DNA of 64,000 nucleotides from NCBI GenBank assembly GCA_963930655.1, contig OZ005617.1, positions 13,987,568 through 14,051,567 on the forward strand. Direction: 5' to 3'. This DNA comes from Myrica gale. Its lineage: Eukaryota > Streptophyta > Magnoliopsida > Fagales > Myricaceae. Made by a program: the position numbers and the translations under genes. The notes beneath the pieces are model-generated. The model was not told where the DNA came from, did no database searches, and saw only the letters and a list, made by a program, of their open reading frames with translations. This document shows positions 26,421 to 36,376 of this stretch, in pieces. Position 1 is the first letter of the stretch; each line of letters starts with the position of its first letter.

Positions 26421-27071
26421 GTCGACTGATTTCGGCAATTTGTTCTGTTTATATTTATATTTTACATGACAGGGGGTATGGAGCACAATGCTACAATGTA
26501 TTAAGCAAATCTTGTTGATTGAACAAGCCTTAGTGTCACTCTTTTTTTTTCTTTCCTCATACATTCTCTTTTGATAAATCTTTCTCTAGACAAAAAAAAA
26601 TCACAAGGGTCATGATTTCGGGTAAGTGAAACGGCAATGGGGAGTCACAGCTACACATGTATACAAGGAGACATTTTGAGTTTCATTCTGACCGCTTGGA
26701 TTTCTTCAAATGTGGGGGTCGGGTCTCTACTTCTTCTTCTTCTTCTTCTTCTTCCTTATTAGATGTCTGGGGCTATTCGTATCATCAGCAGTGGCCTTGG
26801 CCGGATTCTTGGGCGGTGTCGTTTCCGAACATGTTGCTGCTCTTGTGCAAGAGGTGTCGATCTTACGTTTTCACTAGTTTGTCGTGTTTTCATTTTGGCC
26901 ACTAGTTATTCAATATACTTCAGGCATCTCCCAAAAGCAAAATGTCTGTTTTTTTTCTTTTAACGATGGGTCAAAGCGTTCTGATAAGGGAAGAAGAGTT
27001 GGAGATGTAGAGGTTCACATGCAGCTTCTGATACAGTTTTTGCTGCCTGTAGGTATATGTATTTTCAGTGG
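26421..27071. other. Region without recognised gene; (TTC)n run
   Basis: A T-rich/A-rich segment at 26530-26600 resembles a LINE tail but has no coding part. A (TTC)n microsatellite runs at 26729-26757. A short open frame after it (VALAGFLGGVVSEHV) has no recognisable family. Nothing else seen. Confidence 0.4.
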
Positions 27072-27351
27072 GAGTTGGCAAAAGACAGAATGAGGATTAC
27101 ATGGGTTACTTACTGCCCATCCCCACCAACAGTACAATATGGTACATCCCCTAGGAAAAACGAATTTTCTGCAAATGCGACTATACTTTCTTACACTTCT
27201 GTGGCATCCAACATCTCCCGTGAAATACATGTCGTAGTAATTGATCCATTGAAGCCGAATACAGTATATTTATGCCGATGCAGCACCGATCCGTCCCACG
27301 TGTTCAGTTCCAAAACCCCACCAACTCAGTTCCCAAACAAATTTGATGTAG
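27072..27351 (+). pseudogene. Purple acid phosphatase N-terminal domain exon, isolated
   Basis: Reads DRMRITWVTYCPSPPTVQYG, TSPRKNEFSANATILSY, EIHVVVIDPLKPNTVYLCRC and FSSKTPPTQFPNKFDVG. This is the fibronectin-III-like N-terminal domain of plant purple acid phosphatases (PAP18/20/21/22 type), secreted enzymes that release phosphate. The exon ends GTAG before GTATGT at 27352, which is the family's splice phase. None of the later exons, which carry the metal ligands (GDLG, GD-SYAD, GNHE, HVPWY, GHVH motifs), is visible downstream before the LINE. It is therefore a gene fragment, either a relic or captured by an element. The frame itself is open. Confidence 0.75.
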
Positions 27352-27608
27352 GTATGTAAAAGATTACTATACAGATTTTAGCAATAACATAATAAATTGA
27401 CAAATTTTCCATGAATATCTCTTCTATTTCCAAAACATTCATAGATCTTCATTCGATAAGCCTTCTATTCTACTACAATGGGACCTTATCATTTTATCAA
27501 ACTAATTAGATTGAGCATTGTTCATTGGGTTCGAAGGGTGCTCTTTTCTTTGAAGCTTTTTCTCTGGTCTATTGAGATAGGCACAAGGGAGTACTCTAAG
27601 GGGAATAC

Positions 27609-27944
27609 ATGTCCAGTCTTGAGCAAAATATTGGCACAAGACATGTCGAAGCGATGCACTCTGTGACAAGAAATGCAAGGAATTTAAGCAGGAAGATCAG
27701 GGGTTGTGTCTCAAGCCTACTTGGAAGTCCTTCAGCTATAAATGTTACTGCTACTTCAAATGTTGATCGAAATGCAAAGGAAACCCACTATGAGAAGGAG
27801 ATCGATGCCCCAGTAGAAAAAGGAAGAAAACATTGGGATTGTCTCCACAAGCAATTCAGTGATACAACCCCAATTAACCTCTGGTTGATATCTCTGATAA
27901 ATGAACGAGTTTCACAAATGTCAACTAAAAACAAGATTAGGAAG
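27609..27944 (+). CDS. Unidentified ORF ending at the LINE insertion
   Basis: An open frame of about 112 codons starting MSSLEQNIGTRHVEAMHSVT, with RNARNLSRKIRGCVSSLLGS and later KHWDCLHKQFSDTTPINLW. I do not recognise it. The LINE at 27945-33768 sits in it. Across the target duplication the pre-insertion frame would have ended almost at once (AI, then stop, at 33781-33789). It may be a relic exon of the same locus as the phosphatase exon, or chance. The region 27352-27608 shows nothing else. Confidence 0.25.
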
Positions 27945-29500
27945 AACACGTTTAAGCCGATTCAAAACCACCTTGGACAAGATTTTATACGAGACATTAC
28001 AGAGCGCAATCGGTCGATAGTGAGCCATAGAGTTAGGACACTCGATTTTAGGAATCAAAGCTATATTTGTGTGGTCGATTTCCTGAAGCACAAAGCCAGT
28101 ACGAAAAACATTCTGAACCATAGCAACCACCTCCAGTTTAACAATCAACCAATATTTCTTGTAGAAAAGAGATGTAAGGCCATCAGGCCCTGGGGCCTTA
28201 CGAGAGCCCAGCTGCTTGACGACCTCCCATATTTCCCCTTCACTCGGAATATAACAGAGACCAGCATTCTCCGCGGGTGAAATCACAGGGGAAATAAGAC
28301 CATCGAGATGGACAGGGAAGACCGGGTTAGAGGAGGAGAAAAGACTAGAAAAATTAGCAATGAAAGAGTCACCAATATCCTGTCTAGAGTCAAGCCACAC
28401 ACTAGATGCATTTTTAATAAATTCGATGGAATTTCGCCGACGTCGAACAATAGTAGACACATGAAAAAAACGAGAGTTAAAGTCAGGGGAAGTCACCAAA
28501 TGACACGAGATTTAGACTTCCAGAGAAGTTACTTTTTACGCTGCTCCTCCAGCAAAGCATAACGAACATTTTCCTCCAGGAGACAGTTGGCATCCAACAC
28601 AGAACCCTTCTGAAGACATTCCAGCTCAACCGACAATCTTTTAATGTTCTCACGCAGATTACCCACCTGAGTCCGGTTCCAAAGTTTCAACGCAGCTTTA
28701 GTCATACGTAGCTTCTTACAAAGACGCAGAGCAGGAGAGCCAGCAGCTGATTGATTCCAAGCCTGCTGGATAATAAACTGGCAATCTGGTTCGAGAGTCC
28801 AAAATTCCTCAAAACGAAAGGTGGAGGCTAAAGAAGTACTACCACCAACCGTGTCATTAAGGATAGGCGAGTGGTCAGAAGAGGTTCGTACCAAGTTAGT
28901 AATAGTAGCACGAGGAAAGAAACTTCTCCAATCTACATTTGCAATCCCACGATCCAACTTCTCTCGGATATTAGCACTCCAAACCTACAATTCGTCCAAG
29001 TAAAAGAGACCCCATAGACCCAAGATCAATAAGACCCAAACTATTCATGAACAGACGCAAATCACCAACCGAAGACGAAGCAAAATCACGGCCACCCGAT
29101 TTATCCGAAGGGGAGACAATAGAATTAAAATCACCAACACACAACCAAGGACCGTTGAAGGAATCTGCATTATCGGCCAGAGCCCTCCAAAACAGATCCT
29201 TTTTATACCATTCCGTGGGAGCATAAACCCCAGAGAATAGCCAAGGAAAATCTGGGGGATTTGAACAAATCACTGCACTAATAAAATATTCACAGCAGTG
29301 AGAAACAACATCACATCCATTCTTCCAGGCCAACAGAAGGCCACCTTTCCTGCCAACTGCAGGCCATTTGATAAAATTCACAAAACCAAGGAGAGCAAGA
29401 AACTCTGAAGCTGATTACACTTTAGTTTCAGGACAATGTTTCCTTTCAAGAGCCCTTAAGGACCTCTTTGCCGCCAGCCGGGCCAAGCCGCGACAGTTCC
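27945..29500 (-). pseudogene. LINE ORF2 5' part: endonuclease to start of reverse transcriptase, inverted
   Basis: Minus strand. The apurinic-type endonuclease domain includes GGLLLAWKNGCDVVSH, WLFSGVYAPTEWYKKDLFWR, WLCVGDFNSIVSPSDKSGGR and TNLVRTSSDHSPI. The linker and the beginning of reverse transcriptase follow (LGSRKAPGPDGLTSLFYKK, NIALIPKI, YRPIALCNVSYKILSKVVLN). It stops at VLNRLKRV, at the left edge of the insertion. Frame changes occur near 28960 and 28530, and there is a stop near 29400. Confidence 0.8.
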
Positions 29501-30279
29501 AGCAAGAAAGCCTCATGGACCCGTGGGAGGCGTGCTTATGCCCGCCTCCTTAGCCTCCAGAGAAAGAGAAATAGTAGAATAGAGTGAAGCAGATTTATGC
29601 AAAGGAGAAGCCCGCAAACGAACACCCACAGACGTCGATTTTTCCCTGCCTATTCTGGCGAACCTCCTAGCCTTAGAAGAACCCGCTAACCGACGCTTGA
29701 GCTGCTGCAAGGTCGGGTTATCTGTAACAGCAGAGAGGAGAGCTTGTGAAATGGTGAGGGGGATCTCAGGGTTTTCTTGGCCAAAAACACCAGGGGTAGC
29801 CAAAGCTCTCGTAATGCCATGAGAATTGTGTAAGAGAAGAAGCTTCTTCGAGGGACCTATCAGAAGAGGCCAAGTAACACTTTGGGGAGTGACGAGGCCC
29901 ATCAGATAAAGAATCGGGTGACAAAGAAGAGGCAAGGCCCAGAGCAGTAAGGGAGAGGTTGGGCACAGAGGAATCCACCGAGGGTAGAAATGGGTCCAAA
30001 GGAGAAGCTAAAGCTGGGAGAGGGTCAGAACGGCCCAACTCCAGCGCGGTAGGGGCAAGGCTAATATAAGGGGGGACTGTGAGGGGTCAGGATAGAAGAG
30101 GCCAAAGGAGAAAGGCTAGGGTAAGATGGGCTGGGATTGAGAGAAAGATGGGCCAAAGGTATGAGATCACAGTGTTCATTCGGTTTAGGAGGGGATAAAA
30201 CAGGTAACAAAGGAAGAACAAAAGCGGAGGAGAGCGTGGTGTCAGAGCCAATAACATGAGGGGAAAGGTGTGCCGTCTC

Positions 30280-31694
30280 CTAGTAAGGCAGAAAGGGGGC
30301 AAGAAAGGGAGAGCCACATCCCTCTGAAACACTACCACAGGGGTCAGAAGCCGACAAAGGTAGTGGGGAGCAAATCTTCTGACAAATAAGCTCTGCAAGA
30401 CCAAACACAGGAGCACTAACCGAATCAGCCCCCAAAAAGAGTCCCAGCGAGGACTGGGCTATCCCACCAGAGCCAGTTGGGAACCTCGGAGATAGGGGAA
30501 TATTCCTACTAGGTAGGGGGCCAACAGCCGAAGAAATCACAGGCAGCACCCTGCATGGAGGAGGGGGCACCAATGCTTCACCATCCTCTGAGATGGCAGA
30601 ATTAGACTCAGCAGAAGCATTCCAACTGAATGAAGAAAAACCACTACGGCTCCGACTATTCCAGAGAGTTTCACGACCATATTCAGAGACACGAGAGGAC
30701 AGTCTACTGAAACGCCGAGCCCCCACAACTGCAGCACGAAGCTCCGGTCCAAAAACCTCAGAGAGGGGACGGAGAGAGATGGGCAGAGTACAAAAACTGC
30801 TGGAATGGCTTACCTTCCCACACAGAGAACAAAAACCTGATAACCGTTCATAGCGGAAGGAGATATGAGCCGGAGGGAAATCAGGTCTAGGGAGCAAACA
30901 GCCAGAAACCAAAGGAAGATTGGTATCAAATTCCACCTTTACACGAGGATAATTTGTGCACACAATCTGCCGGCGGCTAGGGAAATCACATTCAACCACC
31001 AGGCCCACCATAGCTCCCATGGCATGCAAAACCTCTGGTTGGGAACCACAAAGAGGGACACCATGCAGTTGAACCCAAATAGGGAGAGAAGACAACTCCA
31101 CTTCTTGCCACGCCATACTGGCAGGCCAAATTTTAAGAACAAGAAGCGAGCCCCTAATGTTCCATGGGCCACGAGATAAAGCAAGGTCCCGCTCCTCCAG
31201 GGAATCGAACAGAAAAAGGAAGTGATTCTCTTGTAAAGCTTCAATCTGGAGAGATGGGGCGAAGGTCCAAACTTTGAAAAGCACCTCTTGAACAGCTTGA
31301 GGGCTTAACTTGCGGTCAGAAATCACTTTTCCAAGCAGCACTAACTCAGCAGCCTCACCGGCAATATTTCTATCTTCAACACCCACAGACAGGAGCTCAA
31401 GACCACCCAAGGACAGCAATGAAGAAAAGGGACAAAAAGGACCAGGGGGTGGAGGATGGAGAGTAACAGGGCAGTTAGGGGTAATGGGAGAAGGCAAGGG
31501 CAAAAGGATTTTATGAGGGGACGGGTGGATGAAGAGGGAAGCAAAGAAACACTAGAGAGGGGCATAGTTTTGGACGCAGGGATAACAGAGAGGGGTAAAA
31601 GGGGCGGGAGGGATGATTTGAATGAAGGAGAGGGTGAAAAGGGGAGGCTGGAAGAGGAGGCAGCTTTGGTGGTAGGGGAAGGCGGCGTGAGCAA
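30280..31694 (-). pseudogene. LINE ORF1 (DUF4283 and zinc knuckle), inverted part
   Basis: LINE nucleic-acid-binding protein. The minus-strand frame from 31503 gives a DUF4283 domain (KVWTFAPSLQIEALQENHFL, LALSRGPWNIRGSLLVLKIW, LPIWVQLHGVPLCG) and a CX2CGX4HX4C knuckle (CSLCGKVSHSSSFC). A serine/proline-rich tail continues in other frames to about 29513. An overlapping upstream frame starts at 31694 (MLTPPSPTTKAASSSS), so the true start is unclear. Frame changes after 30280 make it dead. The pyrimidine-rich stretch 31695-31900 is the 5' leader. Confidence 0.8.
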
Positions 31695-31932
31695 AGGGGA
31701 GCGAGGAGAGGATGGAGGTGGGGAAGCAGGGTGGAGCAGAATTTAGGTGGGATGAACGGGAGACATGGAGGAGGATGAAGGCGAAGACAACAGACAGGGG
31801 AGAGATAGAACAAGAGGAGCAAAGAGCGGGCAGACAGGGGGAGGGGGAGAAGGGAAAGGGGAAAGGGATTTCCCAGAGAGTTTTGCGAGAGAGCAAAACG
31901 GAAGATGGGATGGCAACTTTGTGCTCATCGCG

Positions 31933-33713
31933 GCTGGTCCACAAGATTATCGGTTGGAAGTCTAAATTGTTATCCCAAGCTGGGCGAGCTTACTTGATTA
32001 ATTCTGTGGCTTTGGCGCTGCCATCTTATACTATGTCCACTTTCCTTCTCCCCCGTGGTTTTTGTCACAGCCTTGACGCATTGGTTCGTGATTTCTGGTG
32101 GGGCTTCCCTATGGACAAGCATCGTAATTTTATTGCTCGGGCATGGGATTCATTGTGTCGCCCGAAGGAAGTTGGTGGGCTGGGTTTTAGACTTTTCCTT
32201 GATATTAATCAAGCTTTCATCTCAAAGATGGGGTGGCAACTTTGTGCTCATCGCGATAAACTGTGGGTTAAAGTGATTCGTGCCCGGTACTATCATCCGG
32301 ATTGTGTGGGGATTCCAAAAACTTCGGCCACGTGTTCTTGGTTCTGGTCTGGTATTCCGAACTGTCTTCCTCTGATCAATGACGGTCTCCAGCTTCGAGT
32401 GGGTGATGTTTCGAGTTTGAACTTATGGTATGATCGGTGGGTCCCTCCCGGTCACCTTCCTGGCCCCAGGGTTTCGTCTGGGGTAGTGGATTTTAATCTT
32501 AAAGTTCAACATCTGTTTGACTCCTCCTCTTTGACATGGAATGCAGCAGTTATTCGTGATTTGTTCACTGAGGAGAATGTGCTTGCTGTTCTTAACTCTC
32601 CTGTTCCGCGCCCTTTGGCCTCGGACTCTGTCTCCTGGCATTTCTCTCCTGATGCTCGGTTCTCTTTAAAGCATTCTTATTTGAAGATCATAAGCAACCG
32701 TGCTTTGCCTCTCCCTATTTTATCAAAGGCTCAGTGGACCTCCCTTTGGAAGTTAAAGCTCCCTAGTCGTCTACAATTTTTTCTGTGGAAAGTGGTGTGG
32801 CATATCCTTCCTGCCCGTGCGTTGTGAGCTCAATTTCTTCTTGATACGCCTCGTGATTTTAGCACCTGCCAATTATGTGGTTCTGCTCTTGAAACGGTCG
32901 ATCATGTTTTTCTCTCCTACCGCTATGTTAGATACGTGTGGCGACAGGCTCCTTGGCCCTTGGATTTATCCATTTTTGGTGATGTTGGGATTGTTGATTG
33001 GGTTAAAGGTATTCTTGACCCTGTGGGGCTTCTCAATATTCGGCCTATAGATGCTCATGCCTTCTCTATTTATGCTACAGTTGTGATGGATGATGTTTGT
33101 TTTGCTCGTAACCAGAAGGTCCACCACAATATTCTGTCGAATCCTCACTCTCTGCTAGTTAAGATTATGCTTTGTTTTCGGGAACATTTGGCTGCTTGAG
33201 TCTCATAAGGCGCTGCAGGATGGGAAAGTTTGGCGACCCCCTAGTGAAAATACTGTTAAGATCAACTCCGATGTAGCTGTTCGCAGTTCTTGTGTAGCAA
33301 TGGCGTGTATTTGTTACAATCATCAGGGTTCTCTCCTCTGGGCTCGTTCGGAGATTCTGCCCCGTATGTCCCCTCTGTTAGCTGAGCTTATGGCGCTCCG
33401 TATGGCTGCTGGTGAAGCCTCCTCTCGTGGGCTGGTCCATGTTGAGTTCGAGAGTGACTCCCTTATTTCCATTTCTGGAATCTGTGATCCTTCTCTGGAG
33501 GTGTCTGGTCCTCCGGGTTCCGTTATCAAAGCCATTCGTGATATAGCGTTCTCCTTTCCATCGTGGACCTTTTCGAAGGTTTCACGTCAAGCTAATGTCC
33601 ATGCGGACTGCTTGGCTAAATGGGCTGCTGGTTGTCAGTTCTTTGGTTGTATTCCTTTTCATTTGCTCCCTGTGGAGTTGCTGCGTCAGGGGGCCTGTTT
33701 TCAGCCTCCTTGA
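31933..33713 (+). pseudogene. LINE ORF2 3' part: thumb, zinc-binding domain and RNase H
   Basis: Plus strand. It begins just after the reverse-transcriptase core (LVHKIIGWKSKLLSQAGRAY), followed by LPSYTMSTFLLPRGFCHSLD, KEVGGLGFRLF and the zinc-binding domain (FLWKVVWHILPARAL, then CQLCGSALETVDHVF). At 33250-33713 lies a C-terminal RNase H of the plant-LINE type with its acidic set: INSDVAV, LLAELMALRMA, VEFESDSL and QANVHADCLAKWA. A stop at 32825 and frame shifts at about 32940-33200 break it. The RNase H separates this lineage from the other LINE family in the window, which lacks it. Confidence 0.85.
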
Positions 33714-33780
33714 ACTTTGTTGGTTTGCTTTTGAATAATACTTCTTCGTTTAGAAAAAAAAAAAAAAAAAGATTAGGAAG

Positions 33781-36376
33781 GCTATCTGAAAAGCAAACAT
33801 CTGCAGGCCAAGCTAATTGTTTTGCAGAGTGACAAGAAAATATGAAGTTTCGTTTACACCTACCAAACACACTGTGTGTCACAATCAAACATCAAAGCTC
33901 ATTCCACCAATTGTTTTCAAATTGTCAGACCCATTCAAACGAGTGGTCCTTATGTGATATTGCCTTTATGAGAAACCCACGGGCTAAAGAAGATCATAGC
34001 TATAGAAGAGGTTGATTGATCCTTCTTGTATCTGCAAAACAAAAAATACCCCTTGGTAAACTGGTTCTCAGCAAGAGGGGTATATTACTTTCTTGTCTTT
34101 GCTAGCTATTTGTGGATGCCAATCAGAGAATCTTCAGCTCAGCAATTCAAGAGGCATAACAGGCAGTTTAACAGGCATGATATGGTTGAATCCTGACTAT
34201 CTCTAATAGCTTCCTAATTTTCTTTTTCTGTTTTATTTATGGGGGTAAATAGCTTTGTGGGTTTTTTTTTAAACTAAGCAATATGGCATGTGACAGACGG
34301 TCTAGAGAAAGGTTATGTATTGAAATCCAAAGGGCTATTTAAAGAAGCCTAGTTCCTTAAGATGGATCTGAGGTTAGTGATGTCACTTGGCAGGGCGAGA
34401 TATTTCTGTGGGGAAGTCTAGGTCTTTCATGGGGAGGGGAGAGAGGGGTAAAAGCAATGGAAGAAGGCATAGAATAGGAGGAAAGGAAGATAAATGAATC
34501 GAGGGCGGGTTGATGAAGGATAAATGAGGGAAGCAGGGAGGAAAGTCCAAGAGAAGGATCAATTGAATCAGCCAAGATAGAGCTCATGGGAAGTGCTCTA
34601 GAGAGCACATGCCAAGAGCTTGATTCTTCCATAATGTATTTCGCCTTGGTCAATAAGATGTGCCCATTGCTTTTGTCACATTTGCTTCTACTAGTACCCA
34701 AATCGGCCATAACAATTGCATAAAAAAACGTGTTTTTGGAAATTCCCTTGTGGAGGCCCGATGGCTTACCCTTCAGACAAGCTCACTTGCTTTCTGACAC
34801 ATCGACTTTGAAGAGCAACAACAATCCGAATAGTATGTGAACTTGACTACAAGCTCTAATCTTTCTGAGACATCAACTTTGGTTTGGCTTCTTGTTTTGT
34901 TTTAATTCTTCGGTGGTTTTTGATTTTGCTTTGGGTGTTTTACTTGTATCTGACCAAGTGACCAAGTTTGATTGTTATCACGATATTCTTTCGTCATGGG
35001 CGAGAGTACTCTAATAAATTTTTGACGTGCAGCACCCCTTCCATAAAAAAAAAAAATTGTTAAAAAAAAGAGTTTAGTCTTTCTTCATAGTTTAATTTTA
35101 TGCAAGTTTCAATTCAAAGAGGAAGGATTGCTGGAAACTTTTCCAACTCAAATAATAGAACTAAGTGAGCTTTTCTGCTCCCTCTTGCATTTTTCTTGGT
35201 GGTTGGCCGGTTGGACCAATTATATTGATGTAAGATAAAATTAATATTGCTAACAAGATTGAAATAGTGACGGGTATGTTTACTTGTATGGCTCTATCAA
35301 AGACCAGAATGAGGCTACGAGTCTTCTGGACAAGTTATTTAGGCTTATGCAGCAAGATAAGATCTCTTCCTGCTTCATAACTGACTGCACTGAATTTCGA
35401 GTAGAAAATCGCGCCTCCAATCTGCTTGGATACCAGTTTTTAAAACGCTTTTTATTTCAAAATTGTCTTCTCATCCAAACATGATTTTTCACATCAAAAA
35501 CCTTTTCAATCTTCGAAAAAAATTTCTTCCTATCTGATCATTGGCCTTAGTTCTGTGAAACAACAACACGAAAACCAAAACAAAACTCTTGCAGGAATCC
35601 ATTACCAATCTCTCATACAAATTTTACTTCCACACATATAAGTTTAGAAAACTTTATCTTTTCCCAAACATCAATTTCTGTAAGCCCCACCACTCTCACT
35701 ATTACACAAAAAAACACATCTCCAAAAATAATTAATCATTACAAAAGAAGTATTTTTAAAACACAACCAAACAGCCCTCAAAAGAAAAATCAACAGTAGC
35801 AAGCGGTTCATCTAGTTGCTAAGGAGAGCGATGAAGGGATAGACAGAGAAGTGAGATACGGGGGTAAGCTCATTTCACAACCAAGATTAGAAATAGACGA
35901 CTCAGAAAAGGATTGGAAACCGACTATTCTTAAAGCATAAATGTTTCCAACGCCTTGTATCCTCACAGAAACCTGTTTCACATGGACATGCACCAAAGCA
36001 GAAAACGGATTTGAAAGGTGCAATCTCAGTATCAACATTTAAAAGGATATTTTTCTTTAGGAATTCACAGAATGAATGTCTATTTACAAGCTGCTTTGCT
36101 CAATTCCTGAACTGCATTCACTGGCAGCTACATATAAAACTCCTCTATACCTTTCCAATTCTATTTTCAATGTTTCTGCTTGTCTGAATGAAAATAAAAG
36201 TGTACTGAAAACGAAAACAAAACCAAACAAAACCCTCAAACAAACAAAAAAATGATAAGGCTGCGACAGAGGTTCACCAAACCTGGAGAATCAACATGTT
36301 GAGTAGCTTCTGTTTCCTTCAGAGGTTCATAACCGTGGTAGGATCATCAGGAGCTACCTTTATAACCATCTACACA
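33781..36376. other. Intergenic and 3' flank of the NTMC2T6 gene
   Basis: No confident gene. A 117-codon minus-strand frame (34357-34710, starting MADLGTSRSKCDKSNGHILL) has no recognisable domain. An A-run at 35045-35057 could mark an old retroposed 3' end. At 35430-35780 an AT-rich stretch ends CCAAACAGCCCT, like the edge of a Tourist-type MITE. The last 250 bases before 36376 should hold the 3' UTR of the minus-strand gene. Confidence 0.4.

Larger units (their letters stand above)
27945..33768. mobile_element. L1-type LINE with RNase H, 5' half inverted (twin-primed structure)
   Basis: One LINE insertion flanked by AAGATTAGGAAG at 27933-27944 and 33769-33780, with a poly-A run ending at about 33770. 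The left 4 kb is minus strand and carries the 5' leader, ORF1 and the first part of ORF2. The right 1.8 kb is plus strand and carries the ORF2 end and tail. An inverted 5' part joined to a normally oriented 3' part, inside one target duplication, is the hallmark of twin priming. The reverse-transcriptase core between the two parts is absent. The structure alone makes it immobile. Confidence 0.85.

Noticed and set aside
26530-26600. T-rich and A-rich stretch resembling a LINE 3' tail
   Set aside because: No LINE coding sequence or target duplication next to it.
30593-31746. Several plus-strand open frames with Glu/Arg/Gly-rich translations
   Set aside because: Shadows of the inverted LINE ORF1 and its pyrimidine-rich leader.
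34357-34710. 117-codon minus-strand open frame
   Set aside because: No recognisable domain, splice context or family, so not called as a gene.
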